In this document: one piece after another, positions 49,601 to 58,396 of the stretch | Layout of the letters: each line of letters starts with the position of its first letter | How positions within the stretch are numbered: the first letter of the stretch is position 1 | Origin: Gyrodactylus bullatarudis | Lineage: Eukaryota > Platyhelminthes > Monogenea > Gyrodactylidea > Gyrodactylidae | Assembly (NCBI GenBank): GCA_012064415.1 | Contig: SSNU01000247.1 | Coordinates: 1,966,840 to 2,030,839 of the forward strand | Direction: 5' to 3' | DNA length: 64,000 bases | Position numbers and translations under genes: made by a program | Notes under the pieces: model-generated | Database searches by the model: none | Seen by the model: only the letters and a program-made list of their open reading frames with translations | What the model was told of the DNA's origin: nothing

Positions 49601-49632
49601 GAGGAGCCGATCTTCTCTTGTTTGAACTGCAT
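34658..49632 (-). CDS. LATS: LATS/Warts kinase of the Hippo pathway
   Basis: Ten exons keep phase through all nine junctions and give 909 residues: 49632-49429, 48531-48265, 48206-47936, 47263-46871, 45313-45002, 42521-42297, 38219-38099, 37985-37585, 36159-35858 and 34891-34658. LATS phosphorylates YAP/Yorkie to restrain growth. The N-terminal 380 residues are low-complexity with SH3-type ligands (PPPLPPR, DLPPRR) but no PPxY. The MOB1-binding region (about 379-482) has RRFMEQKVANFGRI and MDQTMFDRLKRLG. The kinase has GVGAFGKV (P-loop), YAMKLL (lysine), HRDIKPDN, TDFGLC, then a long insert with an acidic run DFDNDEDDDSTSEDESD. AQSLVGTPNYIAPE carries the activation-loop serine. DWWSVGVILYEMLVGQPPF follows, and the AGC tail has DTSNFDAVDED and hydrophobic motif FFTFKRFF. 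The introns are full of repeats and hold a lectin gene on the other strand. Confidence 0.93.
35040..35755. mobile_element. Mutator-like non-autonomous element with 9-bp target duplication
   Basis: Element 35049-35746 is flanked by identical 9-bp repeats TTAATTTTA (35040-35048 and 35747-35755). Its ends are inverted: GGGTTAATTCCAAAAATC at the left and its complement at the right, differing only by one base further in (CGCCCC versus CACCCC). Degenerate copies of the end motif repeat inside both ends. It sits in the last LATS intron. A 9-bp duplication fits the Mutator superfamily. No transposase is encoded, but a coding-like block is carried (next entry). Confidence 0.8.
35179..35636 (+). pseudogene. 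Captured gene fragment inside the Mutator-like element
   Basis: Two open stretches lie inside the element. 35179-35376 reads FRKIESELSPYIEPLMEKTL, then SRFSQIFAILKKDLFLVSQD. 35436-35636 reads AKKLEVVLKKYAPYEYEIIS, then SEIVMLRDVENLMESELEGL. Both have protein-like composition, unlike the AT-rich ends, and are helical and charged. A stop and about 60 bp separate them, so this may be two exons of a captured gene or one decayed frame. I do not recognise the source protein and find no other copy in this window. Confidence 0.5.
36495..37372. repeat. Foldback element in a LATS intron
   Basis: Arms at about 36495-36584 and 37290-37372 are inverted copies (left has agcctgaaattcagtgttt, right has aaacactgaatttcaggct). 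The left arm also overlaps a perfect 16-bp hairpin: cagtacaaagttagta at 36547-36562 and its complement at 36586-36601. The interior has no coding capacity. Confidence 0.65.
38368..39072 (+). repeat. Segmental duplication, copy A (partner 56895-57583)
   Basis: Nearly identical to 56895-57583 from about 275 bp upstream of the lectin start through its stop codon, with scattered substitutions and small gaps. The shared upstream part presumably includes the lectin promoter. Confidence 0.9.
38647..39072 (+). CDS. Small secreted C-type lectin, QPD type, nested in LATS intron
   Basis: Exons 38647-38903 and 38937-39072 are split by a 33-nt intron (GTAAGT...GCTAG) and give 130 residues. The signal peptide is MKLALCLMALSAQGLLGYS. 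The lectin domain shows MTWIEAQKWC, CFIGLRRIYP, APNQPDDY, EACAEVY, LNDLDC and IGICAL. QPD suggests galactose-type specificity. The stop is followed at once by AATAAA (tga ATAATAAA), so the 3' UTR is very short. It lies on the opposite strand within the 4.1-kb LATS intron 38220-42296. It is a near copy of the gene at 57158 and a more distant relative of the one at 30163, with the same exon lengths. Confidence 0.9.
39073..39810 (+). repeat. Two tandem copies of the lectin 3' flank with a novel block between
   Basis: The phrase tgaataataaacacatgat followed by tttggtctgctaatat occurs at 39070 and again at 39533. Each is followed by related sequence ending near 'atttc(c/t)atcaaacat' (39247-39262 and 39767-39782). 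The partner locus at 57581 has one such tail and resembles the second more closely. A second lectin gene probably once stood here and lost its coding part. Confidence 0.7.
39316..39531 (+). pseudogene. 72-codon open frame between the duplicated lectin tails
   Basis: The frame encodes 71 residues including SEEYYDMIASSQSLYGVPSR and QVQITSAAAINICTLKSLER. It uses the same stop and polyadenylation context as the lectin gene (gtgTGAATAATAAA), as if foreign sequence had replaced a lectin's coding region. The block is richer in G+C than its surroundings. I do not recognise it. It is probably a fragment of a longer coding sequence. Confidence 0.35.
40080..40740 (+). repeat. Paralogous repeat, partner 57945-58206
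   Basis: Shared phrases in the same order include attaatcagag.aaaattaaag, actaatgaacaagaggataa and ctgaggcaaaagaccatctc, corresponding to 57950-58206. Copy 40080-40740 carries an extra 220-bp insertion (next entry). The first part looks like the end of a reverse-transcriptase frame (the partner reads GLKINQSKIKVH). Confidence 0.7.
40460..40687. mobile_element. piggyBac-like MITE with TTAA target site
   Basis: TTAA at 40460-40463 and 40684-40687 flank a 220-bp element with imperfect inverted ends (CCCTTTGGATACCA and TGGTATCGAAAGGAT). The paralogous repeat at 58141-58165 reads ctatttaaaaatattaatga with one TTAA and no insertion, which is the empty site. Confidence 0.8.
40692..41298 (+). pseudogene. 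Broken gene of unknown family
   Basis: One frame reads INEEKILSLTEAKDHLKRVI, then DENEHSIVKLLCQYLDKDKE. Near 40856 the reading shifts to another frame with LTDAETSTVGIIDFESLFRK, SQLFATKSEQIFHILHRKIP and NHVIAKIKELECSVRNGDEC, ending TLIQKYKL at 41298. Composition is protein-like throughout, so this is a once-coding sequence with a frameshift or, less likely, an undetected intron. Its beginning is also present at 58165-58206. It lies antisense inside a LATS intron. I do not recognise the family; a transposon-borne gene is possible. Confidence 0.5.
43841..44251. mobile_element. Intact MITE with 19-bp perfect terminal inverted repeats
   Basis: CTAGTTGACATGAAGATGA at 43841-43859 is exactly inverted at 44233-44251. 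The 411-bp interior has no coding capacity and is shared with copies at 3216, 10063 and 44311-44985. It is in a LATS intron. The superfamily cannot be fixed because the target duplication is unclear. Confidence 0.85.
44311..44985. repeat. Large inverted repeat of two facing copies of the same MITE
   Basis: Left arm about 44335-44560 and right arm about 44735-44955 are inverted copies (for example gaattctaaaacggtatgag at 44394-44413 against its complement at 44881-44900). The right end carries the family terminus tcatcttcatgttaactag. Transcribed LATS pre-mRNA would contain a hairpin with arms of over 200 nt just downstream of a splice donor. Confidence 0.75.
45653..45860 (+). pseudogene. Penelope-like reverse-transcriptase fragment
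   Basis: The plus strand reads SSTYSDDDFLLKMIAFNPNI and KFTVEKDSNGTWSF, then after a frameshift RGDGYNNDIRRRLKLQYIEK. The phrases NPNIKFT.E and G..NDIRRRL are typical of the RT-to-connector region of Penelope-like elements, and the second matches KGDGFSNDVRRRL at 29740. It is short and broken, within a LATS intron. Confidence 0.55.
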
Positions 49633-49859
49633 AATTTCACAATATTGTAAAATGTGAGATTCCAGCTAGATAAGATTTTGGATTTTTATACGATAGAAAA
49701 GACCTTTACATTTTAAAGATTGCAATATTGAATAAATTTTGATGATTGAAACAAAAGGAGACTAAAATTGTTTTTTTTTGTTTTAAATTTTGTTTCGTAG
49801 CTAATTTGAATTCAACAGTTCAACTGTTACAGTTTTCAACTGTCAGTTGAAAACTAATT

Positions 49860-50512
49860 ATAATTTAATTATTAGATTAGTCTAAAGTCTAAAAGTACCT
49901 CGATCAACCTTCTCAAATTTACTGACTATTGCCTTGACCTTAAATATAGAAATCATAAGGTAGTGGTAATTTATTTTGATATCTCCAAAGCTTTTGATAG
50001 AATTCCATTTCATACTATCATTAATAGTCTGTTACCTTTCAGCCCATCCTCTGCCTATTTAAATCTCCTTATATCTTTCCTAATGAACAGATCTCAATTC
50101 ACTGCCTTCAGTAATAAGTCCAGCTCTGTATCGAAAGTATCCTCCGGAGTTCCACAAGGATCTTCTATTGGCCCGTTCCTTTTCAATTTAGTTTTCGCTA
50201 ATGTTCAATCACCCTCCAAGGATATAAAGTTCTTCAAATATGCTGATGATCTCAAAGTTGTACTCAGCCACCCATCTCATATTTCTGAGTCTGCTTTCGA
50301 TGAATTGTTTGAATTCTTGCACTCTGAACTTGACAAGCTTCATCTTTCCATCAATCCCAACAAAACCAAAATTTTGCCTTTATTCAAGTCCTCAATCCCC
50401 GAAAAGTATGCTGTCTATCTCACCAAGTCAATTGAAGATCTCGGCATCTCTTATGACCAAAATCTATCGTTTATTCCTCATATCAAAAACGTTGCAAAAT
50501 CCGCCAAACGGT
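49860..50512 (+). mobile_element. Non-LTR retrotransposon A, 5'-truncated, left part
   Basis: Reverse transcriptase of the jockey/CR1 kind: STSINLLKFTDYC, IYFDISKAFDRIP, SSGVPQGSSIGPFLFNLVFA and KYADDLKVVL, up to IKNVAKSAKR. There it breaks off and resumes at 52216. The endonuclease region is missing. Confidence 0.85.
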
Positions 50513-52205
50513 CAAAAAATAGTAAATTATCAATGTCTCTCTCTTCACAGGCTTTATTTGAAAACTCTATTAAAGGAGATTTAAAAACCCACCCGAAGAG
50601 AGCCTGGAGTAAAATAAAATACCTCACAAATCTATCATCCTCCTCTGCATCTACGACTGCTGTCACTCCGGATGAATTAAACAATTTATTTACTTCAGTC
50701 TATTCCACCTCCTTGCCCGCGGACAAAGTAGATGTCTCGTCAGCAACTTTTCCTGCCATCACTCCTGAAGAAATTATAGATATTTTACTATCTAGTAAAT
50801 CTAAAAAATGGAGAGATGATAATTTCATATCAAATATTCTTTTAATTCCGTTACCTTCATCATTTTTCAATAACTTATCAGTATATTTTAATTACATCAT
50901 TAAATCCTGCACTATTCCTGCTGAATGGTTAAACATCAAAATTACTCCGATTCCAAAATGTTCTAACGCCAAACTACCCTCAGATTATAGACCTATCTCA
51001 AATCTACCCATTTTTCTTTCAATTATTGATGTATATATTAATCAGAAACTCAAATTTATTGACTTTTTTACTCTGGATCCTCAACAACATGGTTTTGTTC
51101 CCTCTCGAAGCCCGGCCACCAATATTGTCTCATTCCTTGACAAAACAAATGATTTGAAATATAAACGGATTCCTGCTGTTGTCATCTATGTAGATATTTC
51201 GAAAGCTTTCGACAAACTTCCCTATGAGATCATAAAACAATCTCTTATTGATAATAACGTCAACCCATATATATCATTAATCTCACTCTTATGTTCCTCC
51301 AAAACAGATCCCAGTATGTCTCATTTAACAAAGTCAAATCTCAACACTCAAATATCACATCTGGAGTACCGCAAGGATCCACTATTGGACCTACACTATT
51401 CAATCTTGTTTTCTCTCGAATTGTTCCCTCATCATCGGATATATTATACTACAAATATGCAGATGATATAAAAATACTCTGTCCTATCAAAAATGGAATT
51501 GAATCTATCCAAAGTGAAATAAATCACCTTACTACCAGTCTTGGCCAGATCGGCCTATCCCTCAATCATAGCAAAACGAAAATCTTGAATTTATCTCCAA
51601 ACATTCCTCTGACTCCTGACCTCACTTCTTTGGTTGTTAGCGAAATCAATGATCTCGGATTACTTTACAACAACAAGCTGGATACCTCAATACATGCCAA
51701 ACATGTTCTCAATAAGCTGAGAGTCAAAACTTATTTTTTACGGAAATTTGTTCACTCCCCCGAACTTCGGCTCCTTCTGTTCAAACAATTTATTCTCCCG
51801 CATTTTGATTATGGAGCATCTCTTCTCTGCAACCTACCAACAGGAACAATTAAGAAAACTGAACGCCTTCAATTTCAATTCCTACGGGCGTGTTTTGGTC
51901 CCAACTCATACAAGGATCTCCTCGAAAAGGCTAATTTACATCCCATCTGGCTTAGAAGAATTGCCTCATCAGTTGCTCTGTACCAGAAAATTCCAAAACA
52001 AAATCACCATTACCACAATCTCCGCTCTTCAAGAGGATTTACAGTTCTACTTACCACCCTTCACCCTCTGAGGCACAGATTTCAAATTAACCTAGATGCA
52101 TTTAAAGATCAAAGTATAAAACAGATTGTTTCATTTATTTTTAATTTTGTACCAGATAACCATGACTACTTTAAAAACTTTTTTAAATAAAAATCTTATA
52201 TATAT
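50513..52205 (+). mobile_element. Non-LTR retrotransposon B inserted into element A
   Basis: A second 5'-truncated element lies within A. It starts in the linker (HPKRAWSKIKYLT) and continues with ITPIPKCSNAKLPSDYRPIS, VIYVDISKAFDKLP, GVPQGSTIGPTLFNLVFS, KYADDIKILC and HFDYGASLLCNLP. It ends with stop 52190 and a (ta)n/aaataaaa tail. One frameshift near 51290 splits the RT. The two A junctions share a diverged target repeat (ggtcaaaaaatagt against ggttaaaagaaact). Confidence 0.85.
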
Positions 52206-52800
52206 ATAAATAAAATTGGTTAAAAGAAACTCTAATTTTGCCACCCTCTCTATGAAAAGCCTTATTAAATCTAAAGACCTACCTCTCCTGCTTTTCAAAC
52301 AAGTTATTCTACCCAATTTCGATTACGCATCCGGTCTCATAAGAAATCTCTCTGCTAAAGTTACTTTTGAACTTGAAAAAATTCAAAGAAGGTTTCTCCG
52401 CTCCAAACTTGGCTCTCTATCTTACAGATTACTTTTATCTAAAGCCCAACTCTTTCCATTGTGGTTACGCAGGCTTTCATTTTCCATCTCCCTCCAAACT
52501 CAAACTAGGGAGGACTCGCTATCTCCACATTACACCAGGAATCATATCAAATTCCCCTCTCTGATTACGAACACCAAATGCCTACATTATCACAAAATTG
52601 ATATTTTTTGTCTCACTGGACTCCAAATCAGAAACATTTGCGCCTTTCTATTCATGTTGATCCCAGATTCTTCAGATTTAAACTCCAATTACTTCGAAAA
52701 AACTATTTACTAATTGTGATTTATTATTTATGCATTACGATTCATTCTATCAACTTTGATCTATATATATTTTTTAATAAAACCTTTCTATCGAAAAGAT
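52206..52800 (+). mobile_element. Non-LTR retrotransposon A, right part
   Basis: Continuation of element A after the insertion: KRNSNFATLSMKSLIKSKDL, LLFKQVILPNFDYASGLIRN and FPLWLRRLSF, ending at the stop 52711-52713. The 3' region runs to a ttttttaataaaa sequence. The frame is open, so A was otherwise in fair condition. Confidence 0.8.
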
Positions 52801-53519
52801 AAGTCTCCTTATAAGATAGGGTAGACTCTTAATCAAATAATTTGTCTCGTCTTATGTTCTCACTGTGAAGTTGTAAGTTATACCAAGGGGCCAATTAGCA
52901 TCGTTATAGGTAGTTCTTAAATCGTTTAAATATAGTATACATTGCATAATCTAATATTTTTCAAGATTTTTTCATTTCCCTTGTACTATAACCACCTGTG
53001 TAGTAAGAATAAGAATCTTGCGATTATCAGCACGCTTTATTTATTTAAGTATAAGACTGGTTGAGAGGCTTAACAGCAGCAAAAAATTAATTGGAATTGA
53101 TATCTGATGATGGTGGAATTAATAAGAAAGGCGCATATATTACGAATTTGCAAACCAGAGAGGAAGTAGATTTCAATACTGAATTTAGTATTTATTCATC
53201 AACAAGTGTGTTGTTAAGTAGGCACGTCAACTTTTAGAATAGAAATTTATGTATTTATATGAAATGGTATATGTACAAAATAGTTTATGTACAGTTATTA
53301 GAAAAAATAGTTTGTCAAGTTATTATGGTTATCGGGAATCAGGTTCTTTTTAAAATATTGGCATAGGGTTTTAATGTTTGTAAGAGGAAGTTTTTTAATA
53401 TCAATCTGGAATCTACAGGTGATGGGGAGAATATTTGACAAAAGTATAGAGAAACCACGTTTTTGTCTAAGATCATAGGGCAGGGATCTTGGATTTTGTG
53501 TATTACTGTATAGGATTAT

Positions 53520-56370
53520 AGAATAGTATAAGATTATATTCTTCTAAGCCAGATAGGGAATAGGTTTGTCTTTAATAAACATTCATTGTAGCTGAAAGGG
53601 CCAACACACTTCCTAATAAGTCTGGATTGAATGTGCTCCAAGGCTTTCGACGAGGATTGAGGAATGTTCACAATGAGTGCCGAGCAGTAGTCTAATTTGG
53701 ATAGAATAAAACTTCGGTACATGTTTAACCTCAGTTCAGGGTCGTGGATAAATTTTTAAATTAAATAAGTCTTGTACCTCAGACTTTTTAGTAGCGTTGT
53801 TATGTGATCTTTTGTTTGCAATTTATTGTTGTATTGAACGCCTAGGTCTAGTATTTCTGTGACGATAATTGGGAAGAGAGATACGTCTAGATTAGGCAGG
53901 GAAGGTCCAAGTAACATTGAGTTCGGAAAAGATGGACTGGTTGGATGGATTTGGCATGACAATTTTCAGATCATCAGCGTATTTGAAGTAATGAATAAGT
54001 TGATTAGAGGGGCGAATTGATGCAAATACCAGATTGAAAAGCGTGGGACCAATTATTGAGCCCTGGGGAACTCCTGATGGGATTAGGTTTAGAATTGACA
54101 ATGCGTTACCAACTTTGACTATTTGTTTCCTTGTAGACAAGAAGGTGAGGATCCAATTGATGACATGTTTGTTGATACCGAGACCAGGGTTTGAACTATA
54201 GAGGAGAAGGGAAGTTTATCAAATGCCTTTGAAGTATCAAGAAATATGACTAAGACAGGGATTTTCTTATAAAGGTAGTTGCTTGTGGTATCCATAAAAG
54301 GGATTAAGTTCGAGGCAGTACTTTTATTGGGCACAAATCCGTGTTGAAAGGGGTCAAGAGAATCCATGGAGATTGGTTTGATAAGCTGTGTGAGAATTGA
54401 GTCGATAAGAGAGAGGAAAATTGGCAGATTTGATATCGGTCTAAAGTCATTAGAGTCTAATGATTAGACGCTTTGGTGTCAAGGCATTTAGGAATTGGGG
54501 TTAGTTTGATAGTAGTCCAATGCTCTGGAATTTTGTTGAGAAATATTAGACGCGAGAAATAGTGAGCTAGCTTTGAATGGAAGTCATCTGGGAGAGTTAG
54601 AAGAGTTTCGCATGAGCAGGGAAAAATATCTTTCTTTTTTTTTGAGTTTGACTTTAGAAGAGAATCAATGATCATTTCTCGGGTAATAACAGGGCAGATA
54701 TCAGCCTCGGTGGGAATTGCTTCTGGTATGATTCCTGTCGAGTATGCGGCCAGAAAGTGGTCGGCAAGTTGTTCCGGAGTAAATGTAGATATGAGTTGCA
54801 TGTTTTTTTGTTTGTTAGATAGGAATAAGAGCTTTTTCCAGGCTTTGGATGGATGTGTGTGGAAGTCCGCCCGGATAGAATTTTCAAAAATAATTTGATC
54901 AGGGAGTTGGGATGATGAAAGACTGTTATTTGATATTCTTGTACAACGTTACGCAGAAAGTCGAAATAAGTCGAAATTGAAATCTGGGTTGAATAATTGA
55001 TTAGAGTGTTGAAGGTAAATGTTTCTGAGACGGGAAAAAGATGTAACAAATTGTGGGATAGAGGCATTGTAGTTGTTTGTTGATTCAAAGTTAGTTAGGA
55101 TTAAAGCACTGTGATCAGAGGATTGAAACTTGACAAAATTAGAGTTACGTAGATAGATTAGGTTGGTGAACACGAGATCAAGAAAGTTTGACTCTCTTGA
55201 TGGGTATTGGATGATCTGTTCCAGGTTCATTGAATTGGCTAAGTTGAAGATTGGGGAAGAAAAGTCCAACTTTTCCGGAGTGTAATGTGGTCTGTTGAAG
55301 TCACCACATATAATTTTGTCTATTTTTAGTAAATGAATGAATGGAGATATGAATTCAGAGATTGAAGAGGCTGGAGGAGGATTGTATGTGAGGCATATTG
55401 AGAGATGCTGATTGTTCTTGGAGACGTTCAATATCAGAACTTCAGGCTGAGATGATTTTGCAATGATTGATGTTGTTAGTTCAGTTTTTACAAGGGCAGC
55501 AACACCACCACCTGTTGTGTGAGTTCTGTCTGATCTGATGATGGAATAGTTTTTAGGAGAAATATCAGTGTCTTTAATGAAAGGCTTAAGCCATGTCTTG
55601 GTGAGTAGGATTATGTCAGGATTATGGAGAGATATAAGTTGCTTCAGGTGGTGGTTGGAAGTAAGAATATTCCAAAGTATTATAGTGAGTTCGATTTGGT
55701 TAAACTTTTTCCGAGGAGTTATTTCGCAATTGGACTTCCAGTGGCGAGTTGAAAATTTGTGGATGTTGATGGTGTTCCGTCAGTTATGATGCGGTCATTA
55801 GTGGTAGATGAGGATTCATTTGCATTAACACTAGGGCGAGAAATTCTCCTAACCACAAGAATTCGCGACGGATTTGGAGTAAGAGTATTCTGTCTAGCAT
55901 TAAAGATAAAAGGATTGTTGACATGATTGGGTGCTATGACAGGGACAACAGGATTGTGTGTGCTATTATTCGGGTTAGCAGAATTGGTTGTGGCAGGATG
56001 AGTTAAAGCCTGATTATGAGCATTAGAGCTCGATATCCCTTGTTGTGCAGCGGTGTTTTTGGTTTGGTTTATTTGTTGGGGTTGAGCGGTAGCAATGGAA
56101 ATAGGTTGTCGTTGAGATTGATTTGTTTGAAACTCTTTATTTGTTGCGGGTTTTCTTTGGTCAATAGGTATTGACCTAGTGATTTTTATGCCTTTTTGAA
56201 TAAATTTGTCATATATAAGTTTGTAGAAATTATGAGTTGTTCCTAGTAAGGTACGGAAACAGCGAGAATTCCTTGCATTGAGTCTGGGTAGAGATTGAGG
56301 AGGCCAGTTTACGAATCCAGAGAGGGCCGAAGCAAGAGCGAAGAAATCTTCTTTGAATTTTCTCAAGTTA
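53520..56370 (-). mobile_element. Non-LTR retrotransposon C, nearly full length, inactive
   Basis: Read on the minus strand it has an upstream ORF (55719-56366), an APE-type endonuclease (about 55700-55090) and then a reverse transcriptase. The endonuclease shows IILLTKTWLKP, GGGVAAL, CGDFNRPHY and SSDHSALI. The RT shows KLTPIPKCLD, HGFVPNKSTASN, VIFLDTSKAFDKLP, SGVPQGSIIGPTLFNLVFA and KYADDLKIV, and it ends CSALIVNIPQ...FPIWLRRI near 53525. Several frameshifts break the second ORF. The usual catalytic glutamate of the TETW motif is lysine (TKTW). Confidence 0.88.
55719..56366 (-). CDS. ORF1-like protein of retrotransposon C
   Basis: An intact 215-codon frame precedes the endonuclease. The start has FALASALSGFVNWPPQSLPR, and the rest is low-complexity, rich in N, T, Q, P and S with basic patches (VVRRISRPS). 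No zinc knuckle is visible. Position and composition suggest an RNA-binding ORF1 product. Confidence 0.6.
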   Translation of the reverse strand: MRKFKEDFFALASALSGFVNWPPQSLPRLNARNSRCFRTLLGTTHNFYKLIYDKFIQKGIKITRSIPIDQRKPATNKEFQTNQSQRQPISIATAQPQQINQTKNTAAQQGISSSNAHNQALTHPATTNSANPNNSTHNPVVPVIAPNHVNNPFIFNARQNTLTPNPSRILVVRRISRPSVNANESSSTTNDRIITDGTPSTSTNFQLATGSPIAK

Positions 56371-56894
56371 ATAACTGACTTAGCAGGTTATATTTTTGCA
56401 CGTTAAAATTTATAGTTTTGTGAGAAGGATTGATTAATCATTAATATTTCGAGTCAAGTTAATTGTTGAATATCTGAGTGTGATTACAGGGGAAAGTGTG
56501 ATGCAAGCTATAATTACAGTTGTTCCTCAATTGTGGGTGTAAATAAGGGGAGGGGTATAGGTCAAAAGTGGGAAAGGCGAAAAAGAAAAAAATAATTTTT
56601 ATTCTAAAATAAAAACTGCTCTAATGTTTGGGAGCGTTTTATGAGACAAGTAATGAACGAATCTGGTATTTTTATTAGAAAGAAAAAATCAGGAAATATT
56701 CTCTATCGAATGAATTAAACTTTTTTTGTAAAGTTTGACCCTTATAAACCTACTTTATAGTAGCTATTAATTATTTTTTTTAACTTAAAAGGGGCAGAGA
56801 GGAGAAGGATAGGTTTGTAAAATTTTTTTGAGATGATTACTTTGGAATAAAAAACAAAATTTTCACTCCTTCAGAACTGAAAAACAGCTATCGT

Positions 56895-57583
56895 CCAAAT
56901 TTCGTAGGTTTAATAACTAATATTTATACTATGATATTATATTAAAAATAAAATTATTCCATTTCGAAAACACAAAAAATTATAAAATTTGATCAAAAAT
57001 AATTTAACAGTATCGATTTTAAATGAAAAATTGTCCAGCTTATTACGGAGAAAAATTAACGCAGGAAAAATTCACTCGAGTTATATCAAAAATATGCAAG
57101 CCTAATAGCAGTATACAAGCCCAGCAAGAATAAAATGGTCCATCAAGCAACTCGATCATGAAATTAGCTCTCTGTTTAATAGCACTCTCCGCTCAGGGAC
57201 TCCTCGGCTACAGTATCACTCCAAGTGCCATGACCTGGATTGAAGCTCAGAAATGGTGCTACAAAAACGACAAGGGTGGTCTTGCTGTACCTGTTCCAGA
57301 ACATATGAGTGATATCGCCAGCCATTGCATTCACTCTACCTGCTTTATCGGTCTGCGTAGAATCCACCCTCATAGCGAACACTGGGTTGAGAACGACTAC
57401 GAATCCCATGAGATGTAAGTTTGAATTGGTCATGATTACTTCTCTAGTCCATGGGCTCCTCATCAACCAGATGACTATCATACAGGTGAGGCTTGTGCTG
57501 AAGTCTACGCTAATGGAGATAATCGTGGCAAGCTTAATGATCTTGACTGTAACAGTCCAAGAATTGGTATCTGTGCTTTGTAA
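56895..57583 (+). repeat. Segmental duplication, copy B (partner 38368-39072)
   Basis: Same order and near-identical sequence as copy A, including about 260 bp upstream of the lectin gene. Homology continues downstream to about 57750 with the tail found at 39533-39690. Confidence 0.9.
57158..57583 (+). CDS. Small secreted C-type lectin, QPD type, duplicate copy
   Basis: Exons 57158-57414 and 57448-57583 with a 33-nt intron encode 130 residues. It differs from the 38647 gene at about nine to ten positions, among them HSTC context T to I, RIYP to RIHP, SEEW to SEHW, NQPDD to HQPDD, and V, K, D and L changes in the last 45 residues. Signal peptide, QPD, LNDLDC and ICAL are kept. Both copies are open with intact splice sites, so both are probably expressed. 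Several changes are non-conservative, which would fit relaxed or diversifying selection. Confidence 0.9.
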
Positions 57584-57821
57584 ATAATAAAAACATGATT
57601 TTGGTCTGCTTATATATTTTTCATGTCATAGCCTAGTTATCTACTGTATCTTCATCTAACATGATCAGCTTCATAAAATCCTAAACATGGCTTTGTATCT
57701 GGTCGTAGTACATGATCTAATCTCCTCAGTTTTTTTGATTCTACCTCCGATCTGACTTCAGAAAAAAGTTTCCCCTAGATGTGTTCATGAAGGTATTGAA
57801 AAAGTTTTTGAAAAACATCAT

Positions 57822-58000
57822 AAAATCCCCTTTTTAAATGGTTCAAGTATGCCGATGACATCAAACTGCTGATTCTACTCGATCATCTTCACAATTCTCT
57901 TTCCTTAATAGCTATTATTACTATTATTAACTATAGTAGGTCTCAAGATTAATCAGAGTAAAATTAAAGTTCATTAAGAGGATTCACTCTTTTATCAGCA
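57822..58000 (+). pseudogene. Reverse-transcriptase fragment (YADD box)
   Basis: FKWFKYADDIKLLILLDHLH reads from about 57837, followed after stops by GLKINQSKIKVH. These are adjacent RT motifs of a non-LTR element. The first 120 bp recur almost unchanged at 63877-64000. Confidence 0.7.
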
Positions 58001-58205
58001 GATTCCTTTCAATACTCTCATCAAGGCTCTAACACTCTCAAAATCCAAATAATTTTTTTTCATTTTAAGACCGTATTGAAACTTATCAAAGATCCGTCTA
58101 TAAATATTCACACTAATGAACAAGAAGATAACTAATCTCTTTATGCTATTTAAAAATATTAATGAGGGGAAAATCATCTCCCTGACTGAGACAAAAGACC
58201 ATCTC

Positions 58206-58330
58206 AAGTAGTGTCCCTATAAGTCAGTCAAAAATTTTGACTAGTCAAATAATAAAAATTGACGAGTCAGTGACTAGTCATGAAAAAGTTTGACTTATTG
58301 GTCAAAATTAAAACAACCAATTCATAAAAT
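58206..58330. repeat. Palindromic GACTAGTC-type cluster at the left of the hAT element
   Basis: tttgactagtca, gacgagtcagtgactagtca and gtttgacttattggtcaaa occur within 80 bp. Clusters of short subterminal motifs are where hAT transposases bind, so this may be the element's left end. The terminal repeat itself was not identified. Confidence 0.35.
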
Positions 58331-58396
58331 GAAATTCCTGAATAATGTAATTTGTTTTAAATAAATCATTCTTTGTATTTTGAAAATTGATACATC

